Virus record (IMG/VR): IMGVR_UViG_3300034105_000436
Span: 1 to 20,109 of that record
Reading direction: 5' to 3' (one strand)
Source of the DNA: a virus
DNA: 20,109 nucleotides
The position numbers were made by a program, and so were the translations under genes. The notes below the pieces were generated by a model. The model was given only the letters and a program-made list of their open reading frames with translations. It did not search any database and was not told the DNA's origin. Positions within the stretch are counted from its first letter, which is position 1. The number at the start of each line of letters is the position of its first letter. Shown here piece after piece: positions 1 through 5,670 of the stretch.

Positions 1-755
1 ACACAGGTGCAACATTCTCTAAGGTCGAACTTACTACCAAGAAGATTCGTCTTGATTGGGAAGTAACAGCAGAATCATTGGAAGATGGTGTAGAAGGTGA
101 CGCTCTAGAAGATCACTTGGTACGCTTAATGACCAACGCATTCGCAAATGATATCGAAGATCTCGCTATCAATGGTGACGGAGCGACAGGCTCATTCTTG
201 TCAATCATGGACGGATTTATCAATAAGGAAAAGACTGGAACAGGTGCTGGACAAGCACACGAGTCAGTTGTAACTGTAACAGATAACGCCTGGACACCTG
301 AAGTTATGCAGGGAATCATCAATGCAATGCCACGTAAGTACCGTGCACTTAAGAACAATCTTAAGTTCTACGCAGGTACAGATGTATTCGGAGGAATCGT
401 TAAGAATAACGGTACCCTTGCAGATGCAGTTGCAGAAGCATTCACTGGCCGTATGCCAGGAAGCACACAGTCAAACCGTCAGAACTATCTAGATGGACTC
501 GGACAGACATTCGGTGGAGCACGTACAACACGTGTTCTCGGAATTGAAGTTCAGGAAGTTCCTTACTACCCAGCAGGCTTTGTCGACTTGACATTCCCTG
601 CAAACCGTGTATGGGGATTCCAGCGCGACATCGTTGTAAACCGTGAGTACGTAGCAAAGAAGGACACAATTGAGTACACAGTATTCGTCCGCTTTGGTAT
701 TCAGTGGGAAGAAGAGGATGCAATTGCATTCGCTGATTCTGCATCAGATTCATAA
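1..755 (+). CDS. Major capsid protein, HK97 fold (5' partial)
   Basis: This is the C-terminal part of the protein that builds the icosahedral head shell. The reading frame is open from the window edge, with the first full codon at base 3, so the true start lies upstream; the TTG at 78 is an internal leucine. The visible 250 residues begin just before a segment typical of HK97-fold capsids: charged strands (KKIRLDWEVTAESLEDG), then the long spine helix ending in DLAINGDG with a following Gly-rich turn. The later part (TTRVLGIEVQEVPYYP) resembles the A-domain strands, and the end is acidic (WEEEDAIAFADSASDS). All 11 visible lysines are AAG and arginines are CGT or CGC, unlike most genes further on, which suggests selection for very high expression. 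A hairpin terminator follows at 777-806. The family call is from residue pattern and gene order; I am quite sure of it. Confidence 0.9.
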   Translation, partial: TGATFSKVELTTKKIRLDWEVTAESLEDGVEGDALEDHLVRLMTNAFANDIEDLAINGDGATGSFLSIMDGFINKEKTGTGAGQAHESVVTVTDNAWTPEVMQGIINAMPRKYRALKNNLKFYAGTDVFGGIVKNNGTLADAVAEAFTGRMPGSTQSNRQNYLDGLGQTFGGARTTRVLGIEVQEVPYYPAGFVDLTFPANRVWGFQRDIVVNREYVAKKDTIEYTVFVRFGIQWEEEDAIAFADSASDS

Positions 756-776
756 TCTGTAATCAGTACCTTTAAT

Positions 777-815
777 GGGGGGCGGGAGTTCACTCTCCTG
801 TCCCCCTTAATACTT
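777..815 (+). terminator. Hairpin terminator after the capsid gene
   Basis: Bases 777-788 pair with 795-806 around a 6-base loop. The 12-bp stem has no mismatch if two G-U pairs are allowed and is closed by a run of five G-C pairs at its base. The following sequence (TTAATACTTT) is only a loose T-tract, so termination may be partial. It separates the capsid gene from the neck operon. Confidence 0.75.
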
Positions 816-845
816 TAATGATATAATACAAACAAGGAGGATACA
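816..845 (+). promoter_or_regulatory. Extended -10 promoter and Shine-Dalgarno for the 846 gene
   Basis: TGATATAAT at 819-827 matches an extended -10 box (TGnTATAAT); no good -35 hexamer lies 16-18 bases upstream. The expected start of transcription is near 834, the first base of the Shine-Dalgarno sequence AAGGAGG (834-840). The mRNA leader would be only about 12 bases. The promoter sits directly after the capsid terminator and would restart transcription of the neck genes. The ribosome site is clear; the promoter is predicted only from sequence. Confidence 0.55.
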
Positions 846-1262
846 ATGGAAAATAATAATTATAACAATCCGTTTTCAGCAGAAAATGCAGAAGAGCATG
901 ACTATGTCGAAGCACCAGTAGTAGAAGTTGCAGTAGAGCCTACAGTAGAACCTGTAGTTGAAGCAGTAGTTGAAGCAGTGGTAGAAGCACCAGCAGTAGT
1001 TGAGCCAGTTCAAGCACTAGGCTTTACAGAGACAGGTGCTATTGGATCAATGGCAGCAGACGGCGCAAGTAAAACAATTAACACAGATGTAAACCTTTCA
1101 GGAAAGGTGGCGCTTCACTCAACAAAGAGCGTTCACTGGCAAGAAGTTGGAACTCTTAGCAGAGGATATAATATCGTAACACAAAAGCAAGCAGACAAGT
1201 GGCTAACTAGATCACATGTTAGAGTTGCTACACCAGAAGAAATCCAGAAGGCTTTCGGATAA
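846..1262 (+). CDS. Small conserved phage head-region protein with Val-Glu repeat linker
   Basis: The function is not known. The 138-residue protein has three parts: an Asn-rich N-terminus (residues 1-19), a low-complexity linker of Val, Glu, Ala and Pro with repeated VVEA units (about 21-56), and a folded-looking C-terminal part (about 60-138) rich in basic and aromatic residues that contains SRGYNIVTQKQADKWLTR and ends in VATPEEIQKAFG. From memory, similar C-terminal pieces are encoded directly after the capsid gene in several actinobacteriophages, without an assigned role. The start is fixed by a strong AAGGAGG five bases upstream. Its place between the capsid and connector genes suggests a head-associated protein such as a decoration or accessory protein, but this is inference. 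The next gene begins six bases downstream, so the two are probably cotranscribed. Confidence 0.8.
   Translation: MENNNYNNPFSAENAEEHDYVEAPVVEVAVEPTVEPVVEAVVEAVVEAPAVVEPVQALGFTETGAIGSMAADGASKTINTDVNLSGKVALHSTKSVHWQEVGTLSRGYNIVTQKQADKWLTRSHVRVATPEEIQKAFG
906..1013 (+). repeat. Degenerate 12-base tandem repeat coding VVEA
   Basis: Exact copies of GTAGTTGAAGCA stand at 954-965 and 966-977, with a variant at 978-989. Looser copies on both sides fill residues 21-56 of the 846-1262 protein. Such a repeat can change unit number by slippage and encodes an extended acidic linker. Confidence 0.75.
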
Positions 1263-1268
1263 TTAAAG

Positions 1269-2165
1269 ATGGAGATATTGAGAGTTTCGCCGTATTCAGA
1301 TATACCTGTTAATTTTGTAGTTCCTGCGGGAATAACATCATCAACTATAACTGTTAATATAACTGATATGGCGGATCTCTCAGTATCAACATTAACATTT
1401 TTAAATAAGGTATCAGGAAACAATCTCAGCATATCTTTACCAGGTAAATATGATTCATCTTATAGGGTTGAGATTGTTAAAAATCTTGGGGCAGTTGGAG
1501 AAGCAATTCTTCAAGATGAGACTTATGAAGTTGTAAGACCATACGTTGACCCATTAACAAAAGCAAGCACTGCATCAGACATATCAAAATACTCTGTAAA
1601 TGAAGAAATTGCAAGAGCGGTAATAGATTCTGTAATTCCAGAAGGATTTTATTATAAGAAAAAAGTTTTACACTTTGAAGGAACTGGAGCAGATTATCTT
1701 CCAGTTTGGGATGATGTTAAAAAAGTTTTGACGGTATATGAAAACAATAAATTAGTAGAAGATAGAGAATACGAAGTCTCGTCAGACAAGACAGCAATTA
1801 TTGAAAAGTCAACAGACAACATTAATAGAGCAGAATCAGCACCACTAGTTTTGCCTGCAGCAGCATCTGACTCCCTAGATCCTCAGTTTATCTATAGAGG
1901 GTTTGGAAGAGGTTGGGATTATCTAGTAACTGTTGAGCATGGATATACTGCAGTTCCATCAGACATTGTTAGAGCAACAGAAATGCTTGTTCACGATATA
2001 GAGTGTGGCAAATTAGATTATTACAAGAGATTTATTTCTTCTTACAATACAGATCAATTTAGAATTCAATTTGACAAGGGTCTTTTCGAAGGAACGGGAA
2101 ATATAATTGTAGACAAGATACTTTCAAAGTATGCTAAGTCTATTACAAAACTTGGGGTGTTATAA
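1269..2165 (+). CDS. Head-tail connector (adaptor) protein
   Basis: This 298-residue protein probably docks on the portal ring and begins the neck of the particle. Residues 1-95 look like a beta-sandwich (alternating hydrophobic residues, few charges). The middle is beta-rich and ends near residue 200. The C-terminal part (about 222-298) is helical and starts with EHGYTAVPSDIVRATEML, a pattern seen in HK97 gp6/SPP1 gp15-type connectors, where a His-Gly-Tyr-x-x-x-Pro turn leads into the first helix. The extra N-terminal domain makes it much longer than the roughly 100-residue simple adaptors. The start at 1269 has only a weak ribosome site (AAAG next to the ATG), so coupling with the gene ending at 1262 is likely. 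The stop overlaps the next start as TAATG. The role rests on gene order plus the C-terminal pattern. Confidence 0.65.
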   Translation: MEILRVSPYSDIPVNFVVPAGITSSTITVNITDMADLSVSTLTFLNKVSGNNLSISLPGKYDSSYRVEIVKNLGAVGEAILQDETYEVVRPYVDPLTKASTASDISKYSVNEEIARAVIDSVIPEGFYYKKKVLHFEGTGADYLPVWDDVKKVLTVYENNKLVEDREYEVSSDKTAIIEKSTDNINRAESAPLVLPAAASDSLDPQFIYRGFGRGWDYLVTVEHGYTAVPSDIVRATEMLVHDIECGKLDYYKRFISSYNTDQFRIQFDKGLFEGTGNIIVDKILSKYAKSITKLGVL

Positions 2166-2614
2166 TGACAGTTTGCGAAACCCCAGACTTTATGTTTCCA
2201 ATGCAAGCATCTGTTTATCATCCAATAATTAAGCAGGGTGATTTTGGAGCAATAAAAAAGCAATGGGTTCTTGATAGAGTCTTTGCTTGCAGTTTTTCTT
2301 CTGGAGGTTCAGCATTTAAAGAAGAAGTAAAGCCAAATGTAAACATAACACAAAACTCGATATTGGTTGGAAGAGTAAAATCTGACATAAGAATTTCTTT
2401 GCTAGATAGCAAAAACGCATTAACAAACATATTGATTACAGATATTAAAGACCAAGAAGGAAACTTAATATATATGGAAACATCAGGACCTAGGTCTGGC
2501 AAAGGAACACTTTTTGAACTAGCAACCTATGAACCATTTACAGGGCCATTTGGAAATATTGAATCTTATAAAGTAGTAATAAGAAGATCAGAAAATCAAT
2601 CAGGTGATGTATGA
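2165..2614 (+). CDS. Probable head closure (stopper) protein
   Basis: This 149-residue protein most likely follows the connector in the neck and closes the head after DNA packaging, as SPP1 gp16-type proteins do. The assignment rests mainly on position: the second of four short neck genes between connector and tail tube. The sequence looks mostly beta (VNITQNSILVGRVKSDIRIS; ILITDIKDQEGNLIYMETSG), which fits the small beta-barrel of the family, and it ends with a strand (YKVVIRRSENQSGDV). The start shares its A with the upstream stop codon and has a GGGGTG ribosome site at 2154-2159. The stop overlaps the next start as ATGA. There is no motif that proves the role, and a different neck function is possible. 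Confidence 0.55.
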   Translation: MTVCETPDFMFPMQASVYHPIIKQGDFGAIKKQWVLDRVFACSFSSGGSAFKEEVKPNVNITQNSILVGRVKSDIRISLLDSKNALTNILITDIKDQEGNLIYMETSGPRSGKGTLFELATYEPFTGPFGNIESYKVVIRRSENQSGDV

Positions 2615-3285
2615 TAACAACATTTAATTCAAAACAATTTAAAAAAGATATGAACAATATTGTTAATTATTCTGTAGGATTTTTAGAGGGTATCCAAAGA
2701 GGAAAGACTGTATTCCTAAAAACTCTAGGAATGGAAACAGTAGAAATAATGAAAGAGTTTATAGACTCAAACGCAAAAGTTAATCCACAAATGCTTCATC
2801 ATGTTTACGAATGGACTATGACTGGAAGCCCAGAAGCAAGACTATACGATATTTCATACACAACAAGCAATCTAGGACTATCTTTTAGATCATCTTTTAG
2901 TCAGTCTAAATCTATTAAAGATGGATCACGTACACCGTTCTACGATAAAGCAAGAATCATGGAAGAAGGAATTCCAGTTACAATTAGACCAAGAGTCGCA
3001 CAGGTATTAGCGTTTGATGATAACGGAGAAACAGTGTTTACAAGAGGTCCTGTTGAAATTTTAAACCCTGGAGGAACAGAAGTAGAAGGCGGTTTCGAAA
3101 AAGTCTTTGACATGTTTTTTAATAAGTATTTCTCACAAGCGTTTTTAAGAACAAGTGGAGTTGCAAGGTATCTTGAAAATCCAAAAGTATATAAAAAAGA
3201 TATGCCAGCAGGAAAAAGAATTGGCAAGTCTAAAGGCCTATCAACTGGATATCGCTGGATTGCTAACGCAGGAGTGGGTGTATAA
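2611..3285 (+). CDS. Neck/tail completion protein, HK97 gp10-like
   Basis: This 224-residue protein lies where HK97 gp10-like proteins are normally found, between head closure and tail terminator. The N-terminal 60 residues form a basic helical stretch (FKKDMNNIVNYSVGFLEGIQ, then a helix with TLGMETVEIMKEF), as in that family. The middle contains segments with Tyr, Ser and Pro (RTPFYDKARIMEEGIP), and the C-terminus is basic and Gly-rich (AGKRIGKSKGLSTGYRW). A helix (FEKVFDMFFNKYFSQAFLRT) precedes the tail end. It overlaps its upstream neighbour by four bases (ATGA) and its downstream neighbour by one (TAATG), so translation is probably coupled. The role is inferred from order and general shape rather than from a diagnostic motif. 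Confidence 0.55.
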   Translation: MITTFNSKQFKKDMNNIVNYSVGFLEGIQRGKTVFLKTLGMETVEIMKEFIDSNAKVNPQMLHHVYEWTMTGSPEARLYDISYTTSNLGLSFRSSFSQSKSIKDGSRTPFYDKARIMEEGIPVTIRPRVAQVLAFDDNGETVFTRGPVEILNPGGTEVEGGFEKVFDMFFNKYFSQAFLRTSGVARYLENPKVYKKDMPAGKRIGKSKGLSTGYRWIANAGVGV

Positions 3286-3794
3286 TGTCTGCATTAATTC
3301 ATCATCCACCTACAATTATTAACGCCTATCTAGCAGAAAAAATAAATCCTGGGTTTAGTGGTCAAGGAACAACATATTTTTTCCCAACTCTTCCAACAGA
3401 AATTGATGCACTAACTGAAACATTTCCACAAAGCAATGGGGTATTTGGGGTATACGACAGAATGTTTAAGATGAGAAGAACCCCATTCCCATACATTAAA
3501 TGTGAGCAACTTCTATACTATTTTTATTCAGTAGGTGATGACGCACAAAAGAATATGGTCATAACCCAGCAGCAGGTAAGTGACCTTCTGGATAATGGAG
3601 ATGACTCAGCAAAAGATTTAAATGAATGGGCAGCAGAAAATCCTACATCCTGGAACCTAGAATCCAAGCCAATGTTCTTCCATAACTTTAAGATCTACCA
3701 ACTAGAAGAAACCAGAGATATAGTTGACTTTGGAACAGCCCGTACCTATGCGGGGAATAAAATCATCATAGACTATGATTGGCATGCTAATTAA
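3285..3794 (+). CDS. Probable tail terminator protein
   Basis: This 169-residue protein stands immediately before the tail tube gene, the usual place of the tail terminator (SPP1 gp17/lambda gpU type), which caps the growing tube and joins it to the neck. The N-terminus (HHPPTIINAYLAEKI) looks like the first helix of that fold and is followed by a charged, Tyr- and Phe-rich core (CEQLLYYFYSVGDD). The C-terminal part has beta strands (FFHNFKIYQLEETRDIVDFG) and ends in IIIDYDWHAN. The start overlaps the previous stop (TAATG) and has AGGAG about 10 bases upstream. The stop codon lies inside the left arm of an 11-bp inverted repeat (3783-3825). Confidence in the exact role is moderate. Confidence 0.55.
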   Translation: MSALIHHPPTIINAYLAEKINPGFSGQGTTYFFPTLPTEIDALTETFPQSNGVFGVYDRMFKMRRTPFPYIKCEQLLYYFYSVGDDAQKNMVITQQQVSDLLDNGDDSAKDLNEWAAENPTSWNLESKPMFFHNFKIYQLEETRDIVDFGTARTYAGNKIIIDYDWHAN

Positions 3795-3825
3795 TTTATA
3801 ATAAAGAGGTAGTATAATTAGCATG
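3783..3825 (+). repeat. 11-bp perfect inverted repeat over stop codon and -10 box
   Basis: CATGCTAATTA at 3783-3793 is the exact reverse complement of TAATTAGCATG at 3815-3825, with 21 bases between. The left arm contains most of the end of the upstream gene (stop at 3792-3794); the right arm shares bases with the TATAAT at 3813-3818. It could be an operator for the tail tube promoter or an RNA hairpin. No T-tract follows, so it does not look like a terminator. Confidence 0.6.
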
Positions 3826-3866
3826 AGGAAACAACCCCCTTCCAATAAAATGAAAGAGGTGAAAAT
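3797..3866 (+). promoter_or_regulatory. Promoter-like region and ribosome site of the tail tube gene
   Basis: Two TATAAT hexamers occur at 3797-3802 and 3813-3818; neither has a convincing -35 box. From the second, transcription would begin near 3825 and give a leader of about 42 bases. A Shine-Dalgarno sequence AAAGAGGTGA lies at 3853-3862, four bases before the ATG at 3867. The 72-base gap is wide for this compact region, which supports a control site here. Confidence 0.5.
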
Positions 3867-4526
3867 ATGGCATACAGCCGTGGTTCAAGTAGTAACATCA
3901 TCGTAGGTGCAGCAGCACTATTTACGCATGATTCAGGCCCAATCGGATATGTAGACGCAACAGGAGCGATCACTGATACACAAGCAAGCACTGATCTTCC
4001 AGCACTTACAGCATCCACAACATCCTATAAGGAAACTTTGTCACTTGACGAAGATTACACAAATATAGGATACACATCAAATGGTTTGGAACTCGCATTC
4101 CAGCCAGACTTTGGTGATGTAGCAGTAGATCAACTTCTCGACGTTGCTCGTTTATTCAAGCAGGGTATGACAGTTAATCTAAATACATCTTTTGCAGAAG
4201 CAACACTAGAAAATCTTCTAGTAGCAATTGCATCAAATGAGGAAATCGCAACAGCATCCAACCTATCGACACTAAGAATGTCAGCAGGAGATATTGGTGA
4301 CGTTCCACTAGAGCGTGGTATTGTAGCAGTAGGACCAGGATCTGGTTCAGCAGCGATCAACAAGGAAAGAATCTATGTAGCATACCGTGCACTATCAATT
4401 GAGAATGTGACAGTATCTGCAAAGCGTGACGAGGCTTCAATGTTTGAAGTTTCATTCCGTCTTCTTCCAAACGACAATGCGTCATACGGTAAGATCGTAG
4501 ACCGCACACTAGCAACAGCAGTATAA
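3867..4526 (+). CDS. Major tail tube protein
   Basis: The 219-residue protein most likely polymerises into the non-contractile tail tube through which DNA passes. It has the size and character of siphovirus major tail proteins: Ala-, Ser-, Thr- and Val-rich, beta-strand pattern (YTSNGLELAFQPDFGDVAVD), a helix (LLDVARLFKQG) and late strands (VSAKRDEASMFEVSFRLLPN). It is followed at a normal distance by two tail assembly chaperones and the tape measure, the classic order. No sheath gene is present, so the tail is of the long flexible type. All five lysines are AAG and most arginines are CGT or CGC, as in the capsid gene, consistent with a protein needed in many copies. Its unit is bounded by a promoter region upstream and a strong terminator at 4545-4578. 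Confidence 0.8.
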   Translation: MAYSRGSSSNIIVGAAALFTHDSGPIGYVDATGAITDTQASTDLPALTASTTSYKETLSLDEDYTNIGYTSNGLELAFQPDFGDVAVDQLLDVARLFKQGMTVNLNTSFAEATLENLLVAIASNEEIATASNLSTLRMSAGDIGDVPLERGIVAVGPGSGSAAINKERIYVAYRALSIENVTVSAKRDEASMFEVSFRLLPNDNASYGKIVDRTLATAV

Positions 4527-4544
4527 TACAACTTAATATATGAG

Positions 4545-4578
4545 AGGCTCAATCCTTCGGGGTTGGGCCTTTCTGTTT
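4545..4578 (+). terminator. Rho-independent terminator with UUCG tetraloop
   Basis: Bases 4545-4555 pair fully with 4560-4570, giving an 11-bp stem that includes two G-U or U-G wobbles, closed by C(UUCG)G, a very stable tetraloop. A T-rich tail (TTTCTGTTT) follows at 4570-4578. It lies 18 bases after the tail tube stop. This is the clearest terminator in the window. Confidence 0.9.
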
Positions 4579-4592
4579 GGTATACTTATATA
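4578..4592 (+). promoter_or_regulatory. Extended -10 promoter placed for a leaderless start at 4593
   Basis: TGGTATACT at 4578-4586 fits an extended -10 box. Counting the hexamer TATACT as -12 to -7 puts +1 exactly on the A of the ATG at 4593. No Shine-Dalgarno sequence stands before this ATG, which supports a leaderless mRNA. The -35 region would fall inside the terminator stem and shows no consensus. Confidence 0.5.
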
Positions 4593-5273
4593 ATGGCAAC
4601 AAAAATATATGAAACAAAAAAAATATCACTAGTAGATGATAGAGTTATTATTGCTGCCCCATTAAAAATAAAATACTTAAGAGAATTTTTAGAAACCTTT
4701 GAAAAAATTAAAGAAGCAAAAAGTGATGATGAATCAATATCTATTTTGGCTCAATGCGCTCTTATTGCAATGCAACAATATTGCCCATCAATTAAAACTA
4801 TTGAAGATTTAGAAGACAGCCTAGACTTACCAACTATCTATGATGTTATTGATGTTGCAGCGGGAATCAAAATTAATGAGAAGTCAGAAGACACTGTTAA
4901 AAATCAGGCAGTTGACAGTGGATCAACATGGGAAACCTTAGACTTGGCAAAACTAGAGTCAGAGGTTTTTTTGATCGGTATATGGAAAGACTATGATCAG
5001 TTAGAATCATCAATGTCTATGCAAGAACTAACAGCCACACTAAAGATAAAAAGAGAATTAGACTACAGTGATAAAAAGTTTGCTGCAGCAATGCAAGGTG
5101 TAGATTTAGATAAAAATTCTGGTAGCGGTAATGAATGGGAAGACATGAAGGCTAGAGTATTTAGCAAGGGTGCAACAGGAAATGGAAATGATATTCTGGC
5201 CCTACAAGGAGTAAATGCTGAAAGAGCAGGGTTTGGCATTGGCATGGGTATTGATTATGAGGTTTCCGAATAG
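4593..5273 (+). CDS. Tail assembly chaperone, long form (G-T fusion type)
   Basis: This 226-residue protein should bind the tape measure and recruit tube subunits. Residues 1-94 align with the whole of the short chaperone encoded at 5329-5652: shared PLKI, FE, C..IAM.QY.P, LDLPT.Y and GIK in the same order. Residues 112-226 are a second domain with TWETLDLAKLESEVFLIG, SMSMQELTATL, a basic-acidic linker (FAAAMQGVDLDKN) and the C-terminus GFGIGMGIDYE, resembling the T part of actinophage G-T proteins, normally made by ribosomal frameshift. Here it is continuous in one frame. The ATG at 4593 is chosen because the upstream TTG at 4563 lies in the terminator stem and a -10 box stands seven bases before the ATG. 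Lysine codons are 16 AAA to 5 AAG, unlike the short paralog. A T TTT TTG heptamer lies at 4967-4973. Confidence 0.8.
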   Translation: MATKIYETKKISLVDDRVIIAAPLKIKYLREFLETFEKIKEAKSDDESISILAQCALIAMQQYCPSIKTIEDLEDSLDLPTIYDVIDVAAGIKINEKSEDTVKNQAVDSGSTWETLDLAKLESEVFLIGIWKDYDQLESSMSMQELTATLKIKRELDYSDKKFAAAMQGVDLDKNSGSGNEWEDMKARVFSKGATGNGNDILALQGVNAERAGFGIGMGIDYEVSE

Positions 5274-5291
5274 CCAGAAATAAGCCTGCGC

Positions 5292-5328
5292 TATGGTATA
5301 ATTAACTAAACCTTATAAGGAGGAATAA
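5292..5328 (+). promoter_or_regulatory. Extended -10 promoter and strong Shine-Dalgarno of the short chaperone
   Basis: TGGTATAAT at 5294-5302 is a full extended -10 match. Transcription would begin near 5309, giving a leader of about 20 bases with AAGGAGG at 5317-5323, five bases before the ATG. A 10-base perfect palindrome, CCTTATAAGG, at 5311-5320 covers the start of the Shine-Dalgarno sequence and could be a protein-binding site. A TAGCCA at 5272-5277 is a poor -35 candidate with a 19-base spacer. Confidence 0.55.
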
Positions 5329-5652
5329 ATGGCAATCGCCACTGAAGAAAAGACAGTAACTCTGATCGATGGAACAAAGATCAAGGTAAGACCACTTAAG
5401 ATTTCTCTACTTCGTCCGTTTATGAAGAAGTTTGAAGACATTGCAAAGGTCGCAGAAGATAACGAAAAGTCTATGGATTTGTTAATGGACTGTGTTCAAA
5501 TCGCAATGAAACAATACAAGCCAGAATTGGCAGAAGACAAGGAAGCCCTAGAAGAAAATCTAGATCTTCCAACAGTATACAAGATTGTCGAAGAGGCATC
5601 AGGAATTAAACTTTCTGACGCATCACTACTTGGCAACCTTGCAAATAACTAA
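5329..5652 (+). CDS. Tail assembly chaperone, short form (G type)
   Basis: This 107-residue protein corresponds to the G-type chaperone that coats the tape measure during tail building. It is a paralog of residues 1-94 of the gene at 4593-5273, and ends shortly after the shared GIK motif. It consists of an N-terminal beta hairpin (VTLIDGTKIKVRPL) and helices (LLRPFMKKFEDIAKVAE; SMDLLMDCVQIAMKQY). Lysine codons are 11 AAG to 2 AAA, as in the capsid and tube genes, and it has the strongest ribosome site of the two chaperones. Together these suggest that it is made in excess over the long form, as G normally exceeds G-T. No slippery site is visible near its end, and no T reading frame follows before the tape measure, so it does not appear to be extended by frameshift. 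The next gene starts 18 bases downstream. Confidence 0.8.
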   Translation: MAIATEEKTVTLIDGTKIKVRPLKISLLRPFMKKFEDIAKVAEDNEKSMDLLMDCVQIAMKQYKPELAEDKEALEENLDLPTVYKIVEEASGIKLSDASLLGNLANN

Positions 5653-5670
5653 ATAAAGAGGTGTTAATGG

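Noticed and set aside
78-80. TTG at 78 as the start of the capsid gene
   Set aside because: The same frame is open back to base 3 and the upstream residues (KKIRLDWEVTAES) fit an HK97-fold capsid, so the TTG is an internal leucine.
3850-3906. 18-codon ORF beginning with the ATG at 3850, overlapping the tail tube start
   Set aside because: It has no ribosome site, and the good Shine-Dalgarno at 3853-3862 serves the ATG at 3867.
3285-4526. A contractile tail (sheath protein) in the module
   Set aside because: There is only one protein of tube size between the tail terminator and chaperones and no large sheath gene, so the tail is non-contractile.
4563-4592. TTG start at 4563 for the long chaperone
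   Set aside because: It lies in the terminator stem and adds ten residues with no match in the paralog. The ATG at 4593 has a -10 box at the leaderless distance and aligns with the short form.
5560-5670. A frameshift site joining the short chaperone to a downstream T frame
   Set aside because: No slippery heptamer is present near its end and no T-like sequence follows before the tape measure; the T-like domain is in the upstream gene.
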